A DNA stretch of 64,000 nucleotides, taken from positions 186,001 to 250,000 of the forward strand of contig NZ_BMUF01000003.1 of NCBI RefSeq assembly GCF_014650055.1, written 5' to 3'. This stretch comes from Streptomyces malachitofuscus. Its GTDB lineage: Bacteria > Actinomycetota > Actinomycetes > Streptomycetales > Streptomycetaceae. Of this stretch, positions 1-8,757 are shown piece after piece. Both the position numbers and the translations under genes were made by a program. A model generated the notes under the pieces. That model made no database searches. It had not been told where the DNA came from and saw only the letters and a program-made list of their open reading frames with translations. The stretch's first letter is position 1, and every line of letters starts with the position of its first letter.

Positions 1-1
1 C

Positions 2-229
2 GGCAGTCTGCACGGCGCGGTCCGGGTCCAGCCGCTCGCCGTCGACCGGCACGGACTGACCCTGCGCATCGAGCGCGTCCGCGCGGGCGGTGACGTACGT
101 CTGCCGTTCCATGCGCCCGCGGACGACGTCGCCGAACTCACCGAACGCATGCACGTGCTGCTCTCCCAGGCCGCTGCCGCATCCTGCCCCCGTGCGCTGC
201 AGCGGCAGCGCACGGACGGCGACCGGTGA
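2..229 (+). CDS. DUF2470-family protein, C-terminal part (cut by window start)
   Basis: This is an open frame entering from the window edge and ending in TGA; only the last 75 residues are present. The segment reads like the end of actinobacterial DUF2470 proteins: a short beta-rich part containing LAVDRHGLTLRIE, then VRLPFHAPADDVAELTERMH and a final helix. DUF2470 domains are often found alone or fused to pyridoxamine-phosphate-oxidase-like haem-binding folds. I assign the family from the resemblance of these motifs; the function is not known from the sequence. It converges with the FUSC gene on the other strand. Confidence 0.6.
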   Translation, partial: GSLHGAVRVQPLAVDRHGLTLRIERVRAGGDVRLPFHAPADDVAELTERMHVLLSQAAAASCPRALQRQRTDGDR

Positions 230-286
230 GGCGTCCGCCGAGGCTGTCGCGGCCCGGGCGTCCGCCGTCCCGGTCGTCCCGCCACG

Positions 287-1540
287 TCACTGGGAACGCT
301 GGGAGGCGCCGGTACGCTTCCGGCGCAGCCGCTCCGGTACGGCCAGCCGCTCCCGCATCCGGGTGAGGCGCGGCAGCCGCTCGCGCTGCTCCTGCGAGTG
401 CCGGTCCAGTTCCTCGAACAGCCGGCGTGTGCGGTGCTCGGTGTCCATCTCGTCGAGGATGCGGTTGACCTCGGTCAGCACCGCCCCCAGCAGCTGCCAC
501 TGGCGGGCGTCGCGCCGGGCCTCCTGGAACAGCAGCTGGGCCAGCTTGTCGCGGGTGGCCGCGGCCTGGCGCAACTCGGAGGTGAGCCGCTCCTCCGCCG
601 ACTCGGCGTTCGCGCTGACGCTGGTGGTGACCAGCACCGCGAAGCTGACCACGGCGTCCGCGATCTCGGACAGCAGCTGCTGGAAGACCGCCCCCGTCTC
701 GGGCTCGAACAGCCGGCCGGGCCCGCGCTCCTTGGCCAGGTCGGTCAGGGTGCGTGCCAGCACCCGCAGCACCACCGTGCAGATCTCCAGCGTGTCCAGG
801 CCGGTGCGCAGCACGATGCGGTGCAGCAAACCCTCACGCACCCGGGGGTTGAGCCGCAGACTGTCCTCGGCCTGCCGGAGATCCGCGTCCACCTCGTAGA
901 TGTCGTGATCCAGCCGGCGCGCCTCGTGCAGCCGGGCCGCCGCGCGCGCGGACGGCGGGCCCTCAGCGGCCTCCTCGCCGATCCGCAGCATCAGCTGCCG
1001 CACCCGTCGAGCCAGCTCCTCGATCGACTCGCCGGCCTCCTCCACCCACACCGGCGGGGCCAGCAGCAGGTTGAACGCCATGCCGACGACCGCTCCGATG
1101 AGCGTTTCCACGATCCGGGCCCAGGCGGTGTCCCCGTGCGTGGTCACGCCCAGCACCAGCATCGCGCTGATCGCCACCTCGGGAACGAACTCGTCCACCC
1201 GCACCAGATGGCCGACGACCAGCGACGACAGGATCAGCAGGCCCAGACTCCACCAGGACAGACCCACCAGCAGACTGAAGAGGATGGCCAGGACCACCCC
1301 GGTCACCACGGAGTTCACCCGGCGCATCCCGGTGGTCAGGGTGGCGTACAGGGTGACCTGGACGACGAGCAGCGCGGTCAGCGGGGCGGTGAGCGGGGCG
1401 GCTTCCGGACTCAGTCGCACCGCGATGACGTAGGCGACCGTAGCGGCGGCCGCCGACCGGACGGTCTGCACGGTCACCGGGTCCCGGTGCCGCTTGACGA
1501 AGCGAACGGCCGGCGCCGTCATCTCACGTACCACTTGCAT
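287..1540 (-). CDS. FUSC-family (aromatic acid exporter-like) membrane protein
   Basis: The protein is about 417 aa. Its N-terminal half has roughly five or six hydrophobic segments, starting near residue 30 (VRSAAAATVAYVIAVRL) and including FSLLVGLSWWSLGLLILSSL, followed by the typical FUSC stretch GAVVGMAFNLLLAPPV. The C-terminal half is soluble, helical and rich in Arg/Glu. This layout matches the ArAE/FUSC family of inner-membrane proteins, some of which export aromatic acids; the substrate here is unknown. The start is uncertain: an ATG at 1540 has a GGGGA about 11 nt upstream, while ATGs at 1570 and 1522 are also in frame. A second FUSC gene lies at 6798-8012. Confidence 0.8.
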   Translation of the reverse strand: MQVVREMTAPAVRFVKRHRDPVTVQTVRSAAAATVAYVIAVRLSPEAAPLTAPLTALLVVQVTLYATLTTGMRRVNSVVTGVVLAILFSLLVGLSWWSLGLLILSSLVVGHLVRVDEFVPEVAISAMLVLGVTTHGDTAWARIVETLIGAVVGMAFNLLLAPPVWVEEAGESIEELARRVRQLMLRIGEEAAEGPPSARAAARLHEARRLDHDIYEVDADLRQAEDSLRLNPRVREGLLHRIVLRTGLDTLEICTVVLRVLARTLTDLAKERGPGRLFEPETGAVFQQLLSEIADAVVSFAVLVTTSVSANAESAEERLTSELRQAAATRDKLAQLLFQEARRDARQWQLLGAVLTEVNRILDEMDTEHRTRRLFEELDRHSQEQRERLPRLTRMRERLAVPERLRRKRTGASQRSQ

Positions 1541-1622
1541 CCTCGGACGGTTCCCCGTCCCCGGAGGCATCGAACGTGTTCAGGTGCGACGCTAGCCCCT
1601 CGGGGGAACAAGCGGGCAGGGC

Positions 1623-2111
1623 CTAGAGCTTGTCGAGGAAGGCGAACAGGTTCCCGCGCGTGCGGTCGATCTGCTCCTCCAGGGTGAGGCTCTCCTCGAA
1701 GCGGGCCCCGGTCTCCGGGACCTTCACGCCGCGCAGATAGAGGGAGCAGGCGAGGTCGGTGCACATGTAGGCGCCGACCGAGTTCCCCTCCCGCCCGGCG
1801 GCACCCGCCTTGCGGGCCGTCATCAGGGAGACACCGCCGCGCGGATGGGTGGTCAGGCACAGGGAGCACATGCTGCGGTGCAGAAAGCCGCGCCGGGCGG
1901 GCTGGAACCGCATGGTCACACCGACGAGACGGTCCTGGCGCTCGGTGACGAGATAACTGCGGTCGGGCGCGCCGGGGTCCCGCCAGCCCAGGAAATCGAG
2001 GTCGTCCCAGGGGTGTGCGTCCAGGTCCCGGGGCACGGTCAGCCGCTTGGCCTCCCCCTTGGAGCAGTTGATGAACGAGGTGCGGATGTCCTGCTCGGTG
2101 AGCGCTCTCAT
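1623..2111 (-). CDS. FBP-domain protein (EF-G-binding, FusB-like zinc finger)
   Basis: This is a 162-aa protein. The first half is a helical domain (MRALTEQDIRTSFINCSKGE) and the second half holds a treble-clef type zinc site, with CSLC in the middle and a later CTDLAC, followed by LYLRGVKV. This arrangement is that of FBP_C proteins, which bind elongation factor G; in staphylococci the relatives FusB/FusC rescue EF-G from fusidic acid. Here it is most likely a ribosome/EF-G accessory factor rather than proven resistance. The ATG at 2111 begins exactly at the conserved MRALTEQ start. The gene stands alone, with about 190 bp to the divergent phosphotransferase. Confidence 0.8.
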   Translation of the reverse strand: MRALTEQDIRTSFINCSKGEAKRLTVPRDLDAHPWDDLDFLGWRDPGAPDRSYLVTERQDRLVGVTMRFQPARRGFLHRSMCSLCLTTHPRGGVSLMTARKAGAAGREGNSVGAYMCTDLACSLYLRGVKVPETGARFEESLTLEEQIDRTRGNLFAFLDKL

Positions 2112-2301
2112 CGGGGGTCGTCTCCAGGCCAGTCTTCGTGCGTGTGCCGTGCACGCCGTACGCGTGCTCCGCCGAAACCTAAAGGGTGTAGGTTTCTGTT
2201 CCCCAGGGTAGGTACCGGGCGGTCCGGGGAGCCAGTGAATTTCCCGGCGGTCACGCGGCGGCGCGTTCCGTACGCTGTACCGCGGTGACCGAGGGGGAGG
2301 G

Positions 2302-3291
2302 GTGGAAGTGGTGGGGGACTCCTGGGAGCGGGGCCGCCGGGTGCTCGCGGAAGCCGGTCTGCCGCCCGACGCGCTCGCCCGCGTGCGCTCGCTCGGCGGA
2401 GGCACCTACAACACCGTCGAGGAGTTCCTCCTCACGGACGGCAGCCGCTTGGTGCTCAAGGTCCCGCCCGCGCCGAGCACCCCCGGCCTCCGGTACGAAC
2501 GGCGCCTCCTGGTGGCCGAGGCCGAGTTCTGCGCCGGAGCAGCCGAGGCCGGTGTGCCCGCGCCGCACATCGTGTCCGTCGGCGACGACGCCGGTGCACC
2601 GCATCTGCTGATGACCGCCTGCCCGGGGGAGTCCTGGACGGGAGCGGCGCCGTCCGGCACGGAGCGGGCGGCACTGCGCGGGGAGCTCGGCCGGCAGGTG
2701 GCCCTGCTGCACCGGGTGACCGGGCCCGGGTTCGGCTACCCGTCCGGCGCCCTCGGACCGCTCGTCCCCGACTGGCGCACCGCGTTCACCGCGATGGCCG
2801 GCGCCGTGCTCGCCGATGCCCGGGACCACGGCGCGCGGCTGCCCCGGCCGGTCGACGAGGTGGCCGCCGTGATCCGCACCGCCGGCCCGGCCCTCGACGA
2901 GGTCACCGTGCCGGCGCTCGTCCACTTCGATCTGTGGCCGGGCAACATCCTGGTGGACCGTTCGGCGGCGGGGGAGGTCCGGATCGGAGGCCTGATCGAC
3001 GGGGAGCGCATGTTCTGGGGCGACCCGCTCGCCGACTTCGTCTCCCTGGCGCTGCTGGGTGACATCCGTGAGGACGAGGCGTTCCTCGACGGCTACCGCA
3101 AGGCCGGGGGCCGTGCCGCGTTCGACCCGGCGGCCCGTGTCCGGCTCGCCCTCTACCGCGCGTACCTCTACCTCATCATGATCACGGAGACGGTTCCGCG
3201 TGCGGTCGGCGAGGAGCGCGGACGCCGGGTCCGGGAGACGGTCGCCCCGGAGCTGACGGCCGCGCTGGCCGAGATCGAGGACCTCTGTTAG
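2302..3291 (+). CDS. Aminoglycoside-phosphotransferase-like (APH) kinase
   Basis: This 329-aa protein starts at a GTG preceded by a strong GGGGGAGG ribosome site. It carries the APH/choline kinase fold signatures: a glycine-rich loop (GGGTYNTVEEF), VLKV near residue 53 as the ATP-binding Lys, the catalytic loop HFDLWPGNIL (H208, D210, N215), and the metal-binding Asp in LIDGER (D233). The active-site residues are all present, so it should phosphorylate a small-molecule hydroxyl. The substrate cannot be read from the sequence, and most Streptomyces members of this broad family are not antibiotic-resistance enzymes. Confidence 0.8.
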   Translation: MEVVGDSWERGRRVLAEAGLPPDALARVRSLGGGTYNTVEEFLLTDGSRLVLKVPPAPSTPGLRYERRLLVAEAEFCAGAAEAGVPAPHIVSVGDDAGAPHLLMTACPGESWTGAAPSGTERAALRGELGRQVALLHRVTGPGFGYPSGALGPLVPDWRTAFTAMAGAVLADARDHGARLPRPVDEVAAVIRTAGPALDEVTVPALVHFDLWPGNILVDRSAAGEVRIGGLIDGERMFWGDPLADFVSLALLGDIREDEAFLDGYRKAGGRAAFDPAARVRLALYRAYLYLIMITETVPRAVGEERGRRVRETVAPELTAALAEIEDLC

Positions 3292-3382
3292 TTCACAGCA
3301 TTAAATAAGGGGTCGGGAAAGTCGCGCCGACCCGCTCCCCGGCGGTATGTTGCAGGTCGGGCAGGGTCGTGGAAGGAGCCAC

Positions 3383-4672
3383 ATGGCGGGGCGGAACGGG
3401 CGCACGGTGCGCGACCTCAGACGGGCCAACCGTACGGCCGTGCTGCAACGGCTGTACTTCGACGGCCCGCTGAGCCGCTTCGAACTAGGTCCCGCGACCG
3501 GGCTCAGCTCCGGATCCGTGAGCAACGTCGTCGCCGATCTGGTCGCCGACGGGCTCGTGGAGGAGGCCGGCAGTGTCGACTCCGACGGCGGTCGGCCGCG
3601 CACCCTGCTGCGGGTGGCGCCGCTCAGCGGCCACATGATCGGCGTCGATGTGGGCGAGACCCGGGTGCGCATCGAACTGTTCGACCTGACCCTCACCGAG
3701 CTCGCCCGCGCGGAGCGCCCGCTGGAGCAGCAGCGCTACGAGGTCGAGGTCATCGTCGACCACATCCGCTCCGGCATCGACGAGGTGCTCGCCGCCGCGG
3801 GACTCGCCCCCGAGCGGCTCCTCGGCGTCGGCATCGGCGTTCCCGGCATCGTCGAGCGCACCCCCGACCGGGGTGCCGTCGTGCACGGCCAGACCATCGG
3901 CTGGGACACGATTCCGCTGGAGGCGCTGCTGCGCACCGGCTCCCCGCTGCCCGGCACCGTGCCGTACTTCATCGACAACGGTGCCAAGACCCTCGGCCAG
4001 GCCGAGATGTGGTTCGGTGCCGGACGCGGCGCCCGCAACGCCCTCGTGGTGCTCTTCGGCTCCGGAGTCGGCGCCTGCCTGGTCACCCCGGAGGTGGAGC
4101 ACGGCCGGGCCGTGGAGTGGGGGCACCTGACCGTACGGGTCCGGGGGCGCCGCTGCCGCTGCGGTGCGCTGGGCTGCCTGGAGGCGTACGCGGGCGCGGA
4201 GTCGCTGCTCGCCCGGTGGCACGAGGAGGGCGGCCGGGTACCGCAGGGCACGGACGAGGAGACGGCGCTGACGGCGATGCTCGCCGCCGCCTACCCGGCC
4301 GACGACACCGCCCCCGACCCGGTCGCACTCGCCGTTCTGGAGGAGACCGCCGAGTACCTCGGTGCGGGCCTGTCCGACCTGATCAACCTCTTCCAGCCGG
4401 AACGCATCCTGATGGGCGGCTGGGCCGGCCTCCAGCTCGGCTCCCGCTTCCTTCCCGCCGTGCGCAAGCACGCCCTGTCGTACGCGCTGCGCCACCCGGC
4501 CGAGAAGGTGACCATCGAGCTGGGCCGTCTCGGCCCCGACGCGGTCACCGTCGGCGCCGCGATCCTGCCGCTCGCCGACTTCTTCGCCCGCGGCGGCCGC
4601 CGCCCCGACCCGGACCCCGAATCCCCGCCCCCGGCCTGGCACACGGCCCTGCGCGACCGCGCCCCGCGCTGA
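3383..4672 (+). CDS. ROK-family transcriptional regulator
   Basis: This 429-aa protein begins at an ATG with GGAAGGAG just upstream (an in-frame ATG at 3347 lacks one). Residues 1-75 form a winged helix (DLRRANRTAVLQRL, SRFELGPATGLSSGSVSNVV). The rest is a ROK sugar-kinase-like fold with the phosphate loop GVDVGETRVRIEL, GVGIGVPGIVE, FGSGVGACLV, and the zinc site EWGHL then CRCGALGCLE. Such proteins are sugar-responsive repressors of carbon-use genes; the target is not evident. An AT-rich patch at 3298-3312 precedes it. The last ~40 bp of the gene resemble the unit of the tandem repeat that follows. Confidence 0.85.
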   Translation: MAGRNGRTVRDLRRANRTAVLQRLYFDGPLSRFELGPATGLSSGSVSNVVADLVADGLVEEAGSVDSDGGRPRTLLRVAPLSGHMIGVDVGETRVRIELFDLTLTELARAERPLEQQRYEVEVIVDHIRSGIDEVLAAAGLAPERLLGVGIGVPGIVERTPDRGAVVHGQTIGWDTIPLEALLRTGSPLPGTVPYFIDNGAKTLGQAEMWFGAGRGARNALVVLFGSGVGACLVTPEVEHGRAVEWGHLTVRVRGRRCRCGALGCLEAYAGAESLLARWHEEGGRVPQGTDEETALTAMLAAAYPADDTAPDPVALAVLEETAEYLGAGLSDLINLFQPERILMGGWAGLQLGSRFLPAVRKHALSYALRHPAEKVTIELGRLGPDAVTVGAAILPLADFFARGGRRPDPDPESPPPAWHTALRDRAPR

Positions 4673-5050
4673 GTGGAAGCGCCGGGGTGCCCGGTCTGTC
4701 CGTCTTGGGCCTGGCAGGTGGCCGTGGGTGATCGCGTTTCGTGCTGAGTGGAAGTGCCGGGGTGCCCGGTCTGTCCGTCTTGGGCCTGGCAGGTGGCCGT
4801 GGGTGATCGCGTTTCGTGCTGAGTGGAAGTGCCGGGGTGCCCGGTCTGTCCGTCTTGGGCCTGGCAGGTGGCCGTGGGTGATCGCGTTTCGTGCTGAGTG
4901 GAAGTGCCGGGGTGCCCGGTCTGTCCGTCTTGGGCCTGGCAGGTGGCCGTGGGCGATCGCGTTCCGCGCTGAGTGGAAGTCCTGGGGGTGCCCGGTCCGT
5001 CCGCCCTCGGCCTGGCACACGCGGTTGCGTAGCCGCACCCCGCGCTGAGC
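4634..5050 (+). repeat. 75-bp tandem repeat array behind the ROK gene
   Basis: Four near-identical 75-bp units run from 4668, 4743, 4818 and 4893, and a fifth decayed unit of 76 bp runs from 4968 to 5043. Each starts with GCTGAGTGGAAG and contains GTGCCCGGTCTGTCCGTC. The end of each unit (GGCCTGGCA...GCTGAG, 41 bp) matches the last 41 bp of the ROK gene (from 4634) at about 30 positions, most differences being C/T. As 75 is divisible by three, all six frames can stay open, giving spurious ORFs. There are no spacers, so this is a minisatellite, not a CRISPR. Confidence 0.9.
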
Positions 5051-5075
5051 CGGACTGGCCGGACGGCCGGCCGGG

Positions 5076-5357
5076 CTACGCGGAGGGCTCGTCCGGCACG
5101 GGCTGGTCCGGGTTGGGAGACGCCGAGTGCGGGGCGCCCTGACGGCCGGTGCCGGCCTCGTCGGTGTCCGGCACGTCGGGTCCGGACTCACCGGACTCCG
5201 GCTCCTGCGGCTCCTCGTCCTTCTTCGCGCTCTCCCGTTCCGCGGCGGCGGGCGCGACCTCCCAGGGGTCCTCACCGGGACCGGCCTGCTGGTCGGGCAG
5301 GTCGCGGGGGACGCCGGCGCCGTTCTCACCGGGGCCTTCGAGACGATGGTCGGTCAC
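5076..5357 (-). CDS. Small acidic Pro/Glu-rich protein of unknown function
   Basis: This is a 93-aa protein starting at GTG with GGGAGAGGG a few bases upstream. It is very acidic and rich in Pro, Glu, Asp and Gly, has no Cys and no hydrophobic segment, and should be disordered (for example KKDEEPQEPESGESGPDVP). Short acidic proteins of this kind are common in Streptomyces without known function. The good ribosome site and protein-like frame argue that it is real. It lies 67 bp upstream of the start of nothing obvious; the epimerase gene at 5425 ends behind it on the same strand. Confidence 0.55.
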   Translation of the reverse strand: MTDHRLEGPGENGAGVPRDLPDQQAGPGEDPWEVAPAAAERESAKKDEEPQEPESGESGPDVPDTDEAGTGRQGAPHSASPNPDQPVPDEPSA

Positions 5358-5424
5358 GGCCCTCTCCCTTCATCGTGCGCGAGCCATCGCGGGTACCTCC
5401 AGGCGGACCGGCGAAACCCGAGGC

Positions 5425-6456
5425 TCAGCCCACCTTCCGCCCCCGCATCGGCTCCGTCTCCTCCCCGGCGCCCTGCTGCACGCCCAGCAGGAACTCCTCC
5501 ACCACCTGCGTGGCCGTGCGCACCGGCCGCCAGCCGAGTTCCACCCGCGCCCGCGTGCAGTCCATCAGCGGCAGCCGCAGCACGGCGTCGAACAAATGCG
5601 GGGAGGCGGGCAGCAGCCGCAGCCCCCAGGCGGCGGCGACCGCGGAGCGGGCCGCCGTGCGCGGCAGCCGCACCCGGCGGGTGCCCAGCATCTCGCCGAG
5701 CAGATCCGCGTCGACCGTCGGTTCGGCCGCCAGGTTGAACGCGCCCCGCGCCTCGGCGGACAGCACGGCCAGCCGGTACGCCTGGGCCGCGTCGTCGGTG
5801 TGCAGCGCCTGCACCCGCAGACCGGGGATGTCGGGCAGGAAGGGCAGCAGATCGGGGCGTGCCAGCGATCCCGGCAGGAAGCGCCCGCCGAAGATGCGGC
5901 GCTGCTCGCTCGCCGACTCCCGCTTGAAGAGGAACGCGGGCCGCATGCGCACCACCCGGGTGCCCGGGTGATCGCGCTCGAACGTGTCCAGGGCCCGTTC
6001 CAGATACGCCTTCTCCCGGCAGTAGGCGGCGTCCGGCCAGCCGTGCGTCGGCCACGACTCGTCCACCGCCCGGTCCTTCGGCCCCGGCGAGTACGCCCCG
6101 ACCGACGACGCGTGCACCAGCGCCGGCACCCCTGCCTCGGCCACCGCGTCGAAAACGCGCATGCTGCCGAGCACATTGGTGCGCCAGGTGGTCGCAGGAT
6201 CATGGGTCGGCTGGAACGCCCAGGCCAGATGGACGACCGCGTCGGCGCCGGCGAACTCCTCGACGAGATCGAACCGGTCCGAGGCCACGTCCACGGCCGA
6301 CCACTCGGTCTTCGGCGGCGACCACTCGGGGATCCGCCGGGCCAGACCCCGTACGGACGCGATCTCCGGTTCCTCCGAGAGGACCCGCACCACGCTGGTC
6401 CCGGCATTGCCGGTCGCGCCGGTGACGACGACCTTCCTGCCCGTTGCGCTGCTCAC
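5425..6456 (-). CDS. NAD-dependent epimerase/dehydratase (extended SDR)
   Basis: This 343-aa protein starts at GTG 6456, preceded by GAGAGGAG; a longer frame to 6552 has no such signal. The N-terminus has the Rossmann dinucleotide motif VVVTGATGNAGTS, then DAVVHLAW, the Ser-containing LVHASSVGAYSPG, and the YxxxK pair in YCREKAY. These are the hallmarks of extended short-chain dehydrogenases that act on nucleotide-linked sugars or similar compounds. The C-terminal substrate domain (SPHLFDAVLRLPLMD) does not identify the substrate. It is a single-gene unit. Confidence 0.82.
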   Translation of the reverse strand: MSSATGRKVVVTGATGNAGTSVVRVLSEEPEIASVRGLARRIPEWSPPKTEWSAVDVASDRFDLVEEFAGADAVVHLAWAFQPTHDPATTWRTNVLGSMRVFDAVAEAGVPALVHASSVGAYSPGPKDRAVDESWPTHGWPDAAYCREKAYLERALDTFERDHPGTRVVRMRPAFLFKRESASEQRRIFGGRFLPGSLARPDLLPFLPDIPGLRVQALHTDDAAQAYRLAVLSAEARGAFNLAAEPTVDADLLGEMLGTRRVRLPRTAARSAVAAAWGLRLLPASPHLFDAVLRLPLMDCTRARVELGWRPVRTATQVVEEFLLGVQQGAGEETEPMRGRKVG

Positions 6457-6797
6457 CTTGCGCTCCTCTCGGCCGTACGCTCCGCGGAGCCGGCCGAGTA
6501 CCCCCTGGGCGAAGGGCGTCACGCCCGCACAGCCGGCGGGACGGCCGGGCACGACGGGGCGCGGTGCGACGAGAAAGCCCCGACCGCGACGGGGGAATCA
6601 CGGTCGGGGCGGACAGAGGGTGGGCGCGGACGGCGGTCGCCTCTCGGCGAAAGGCTCCACAGGGCTTCAGCCGAACGATCGTCCCTGTGGGCGAATGGTG
6701 AGGCCCGGGGACACTGTCCCATCCGCACCCACGGTCTGTTCAACGGCCAACCACCTCCGGGTGTTCCGCGTCCGGCCGCCCCTGGGCGTGAGGTACG
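6457..6797. other. Intergenic region with two hairpins
   Basis: I see no convincing gene in these 341 bp. The region holds a strong hairpin at 6577-6610 (listed separately) and a weaker one with arms CCACAGGG (6657-6664) and CCCTGTGG (6683-6690). It separates the FUSC gene, which ends at 6798 on the minus strand, from the epimerase start at 6456 on the same strand, so these hairpins can end FUSC transcription before the epimerase promoter. Confidence 0.5.
6577..6610. terminator. Hairpin with 10-bp perfect stem
   Basis: The arms GCCCCGACCG and CGGTCGGGGC are perfectly complementary with a 14-nt loop that contains CGACGGGGGAA. The same loop core appears in the hairpin at 21682-21712, so the two belong to one hairpin family. 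No U-tract follows, which is usual for Streptomyces terminators. Confidence 0.55.
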
Positions 6798-8012
6798 TCA
6801 CCGGCTCCGCCCCCCGCCGTCCAGCTCGGCCCAGAGATTCTCCGCCTGGAGCAGCAGCGCGCCGAGCACGGCCGTCCGGGCGGCCCCCTGACCGGCGTGC
6901 TCCCGCAGCCCTTCCTGGAGCCGTTCGTGCAGCTCCCGCATCACCGCCTCCGTCCGCTCGTCCAGCAGCGGGTCCTCCTGCGCGTCGGCGTCCACCAGCC
7001 GGTCGGCCTCCGCCCGGCAGCTGTCACCGATGAGCTCCAGCAGCTCCGCGTAACAGCGCAGCGCCGAAGCGTCCGGCGCGGCGGGTGTCCGCCCCTCGTC
7101 CGCGGCCACCGCCAGCGTGCGGGTCAGCGTCGTGACATGGCCGGTGACACGGCTGAACCGTTCGTCCTCCTCCTCCGGCGGCAGCGCCTGGGTCGGCACC
7201 CGGCTCAGGGCGCGCAGAACGCCGGAGGTCAGCCGCAGGCTCTCCCTGCTCCAGCCGCGCGCCGAACGCAACGCCTCCAGACGGTCATGGAGTCGCGCGG
7301 AGGCCCCGACCCAGCCGAGGGCCGTCTGCCCGTCCCACTCGCCCTCGCGCAGATCCCCGGCGACCGTGTGCAGCACGTCACCCGCCTCCCGGGCGAGGGC
7401 GGCCAGGTTCTCCCGTACGTCCCGCAGATGGATCGGCGGCAGCACGAGCGCGTTGACGGCGACACCGATGACCGCGCCGAGCGCCGCCTGTCCCAGCCGG
7501 TGTCCGACGGCGGCCGCGCTCACCGTGCCCGTGGCGATGACGAACACCGCCGTGGTGGCCGCGTAGATGCCCTGGTCGCCGAAGCGCGGCCAGTTCGACA
7601 GCAGGATCAGCACCGGCACCGACAGCGCGAGGGCCCCCGTCGTGTCGTCGGTGACCGCCTGCGCGCCCGACGCCACCAGGGCCCCGACGCAGATCGCGGT
7701 GAACTGCCGGGCCGCCTGGACCAGCGAGCTGTAGACGGTGGCCTGCACCAGGACCAGCGCCACCCACGGCGCCATCAGGGCCATCGGGTCGCCGATCCAG
7801 ACCCGCGCCACCAGCCAGGCCAGCAGCGCCGCGGCAGCCGCCTTGAGCGACTGGACGAGCAGGTCCCGTTCCCGGCCGGGCCCCCGCCACGCGGCGCGTG
7901 CCGCCCCGGCGAAGGACCGCAGGTCGCGCCGTACCGCGGCCGCCGCCCGCGCCACCGAGGAACCCCGCCCGACGGTGTCGTCCTGCCGTGTCTCGTGTTC
8001 CAGCGATGCCAT
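6798..8012 (-). CDS. FUSC-family membrane protein (second copy type)
   Basis: This is a 404-aa membrane protein. Hydrophobic segments run from about residue 55 (LKAAAAALLAWLVARVWI) through MALMAPWVALVLVQATVY, LALSVPVLILLSNWPRF and ALGAVIGVAVNALVLPPI, followed by a soluble helical region with many Glu/Arg. The order is that of FUSC/ArAE proteins, like the gene at 287-1540, but the two are not close copies: the sequences around the shared motif differ. Its role is probably efflux of a small aromatic or lipid-like molecule, which is inference. The HAD gene ends 47 bp upstream on the same strand. Confidence 0.78.
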   Translation of the reverse strand: MASLEHETRQDDTVGRGSSVARAAAAVRRDLRSFAGAARAAWRGPGRERDLLVQSLKAAAAALLAWLVARVWIGDPMALMAPWVALVLVQATVYSSLVQAARQFTAICVGALVASGAQAVTDDTTGALALSVPVLILLSNWPRFGDQGIYAATTAVFVIATGTVSAAAVGHRLGQAALGAVIGVAVNALVLPPIHLRDVRENLAALAREAGDVLHTVAGDLREGEWDGQTALGWVGASARLHDRLEALRSARGWSRESLRLTSGVLRALSRVPTQALPPEEEDERFSRVTGHVTTLTRTLAVAADEGRTPAAPDASALRCYAELLELIGDSCRAEADRLVDADAQEDPLLDERTEAVMRELHERLQEGLREHAGQGAARTAVLGALLLQAENLWAELDGGGRSR

Positions 8013-8058
8013 CAGCAGAGGGTGTCCCGGCCGGGCCGGCGATCATGCCACGGGTTCG

Positions 8059-8715
8059 TCATGCCAGGGGCCCGTCCGACAGAGATGCCAGGAGATGGGC
8101 CGGGTCGTCGTAGACCGCTTCCGCGCCGGCCTCCTCCAGATCGGCGCGCGGAATCCCGCCGCACAGCACGCCCACGCACCGCACCCCCGCGCGGCTGCCC
8201 GCCCGCATGTCCCACACCGTGTCCCCGACGAGGACGGCCCGTTCCGCCGGAACCCCGGCCAGCTCCAGGGCGTGCTCGACCGGCTCCGGCGCGGGCTTGC
8301 CCTCCGCCACGTCGTCGGCGCTCGCCGTGGCACCGATCGCCTCGTCGGCGTCGATCGCCCGGCGCAACGCACTCAGCTCGGCACCGCCCGCGGAGGTGGC
8401 CAGCACCACCGTCCAGCCGTCCCGGTGCAGCCGCTTCAGCAGCCGCCCGGCGTCCGGCAGCGCGGGCAGCCGGTCGAAGTACTGTCCGTAGAGCGCCTTG
8501 TGGGCGGCGCTCAGCTCCTCGTCGCGGCCGGGGTCCCGGTCCTCACCCAGCAGGTGCGCGACCAGATCGGAGGACGCCAGCCCCACGGCCCGGTGGACGG
8601 CGTGCATCGGCACCCGGTGACCCGCCTGCCGGAAGGCCTCCCACCAGGCCGTCACGTGCAGATGGTTGGTGTCGACCAGAGTGCCGTCGACGTCGAACAC
8701 GGCCGCCCGTTTCAT
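8059..8715 (-). CDS. HAD-family phosphatase/phosphoglycolate phosphatase-like
   Basis: This 218-aa protein has all four HAD motifs: the nucleophile motif VFDVDGTLVDT (D8, D10), the Ser/Thr motif LATSAGG, the Lys motif in EGKPAPEP, and the acidic motif VLVGDTVWDM. The cap between motifs one and two is helical, as in the phosphoglycolate phosphatase/beta-phosphoglucomutase group. The substrate is unknown, but the intact catalytic residues point to an active phosphohydrolase. The ATG at 8715 is four to eight bases after GAGAGGAAGGG. The PHP gene ends 42 bp upstream in the same direction, so the two may share a transcript. Confidence 0.85.
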   Translation of the reverse strand: MKRAAVFDVDGTLVDTNHLHVTAWWEAFRQAGHRVPMHAVHRAVGLASSDLVAHLLGEDRDPGRDEELSAAHKALYGQYFDRLPALPDAGRLLKRLHRDGWTVVLATSAGGAELSALRRAIDADEAIGATASADDVAEGKPAPEPVEHALELAGVPAERAVLVGDTVWDMRAGSRAGVRCVGVLCGGIPRADLEEAGAEAVYDDPAHLLASLSDGPLA

Positions 8716-8757
8716 GCGCGGTCCCTTCCTCTCCTCGCGGGCGGTACGGGTACCACC

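Noticed and set aside
4545..5018. Repeat-coded protein on the minus strand (25-aa units)
   Set aside because: The 75-bp repeat keeps all frames open; no ribosome site or known family.
4668..5043. CRISPR array
   Set aside because: Units are contiguous with no unique spacers and no cas genes are near.
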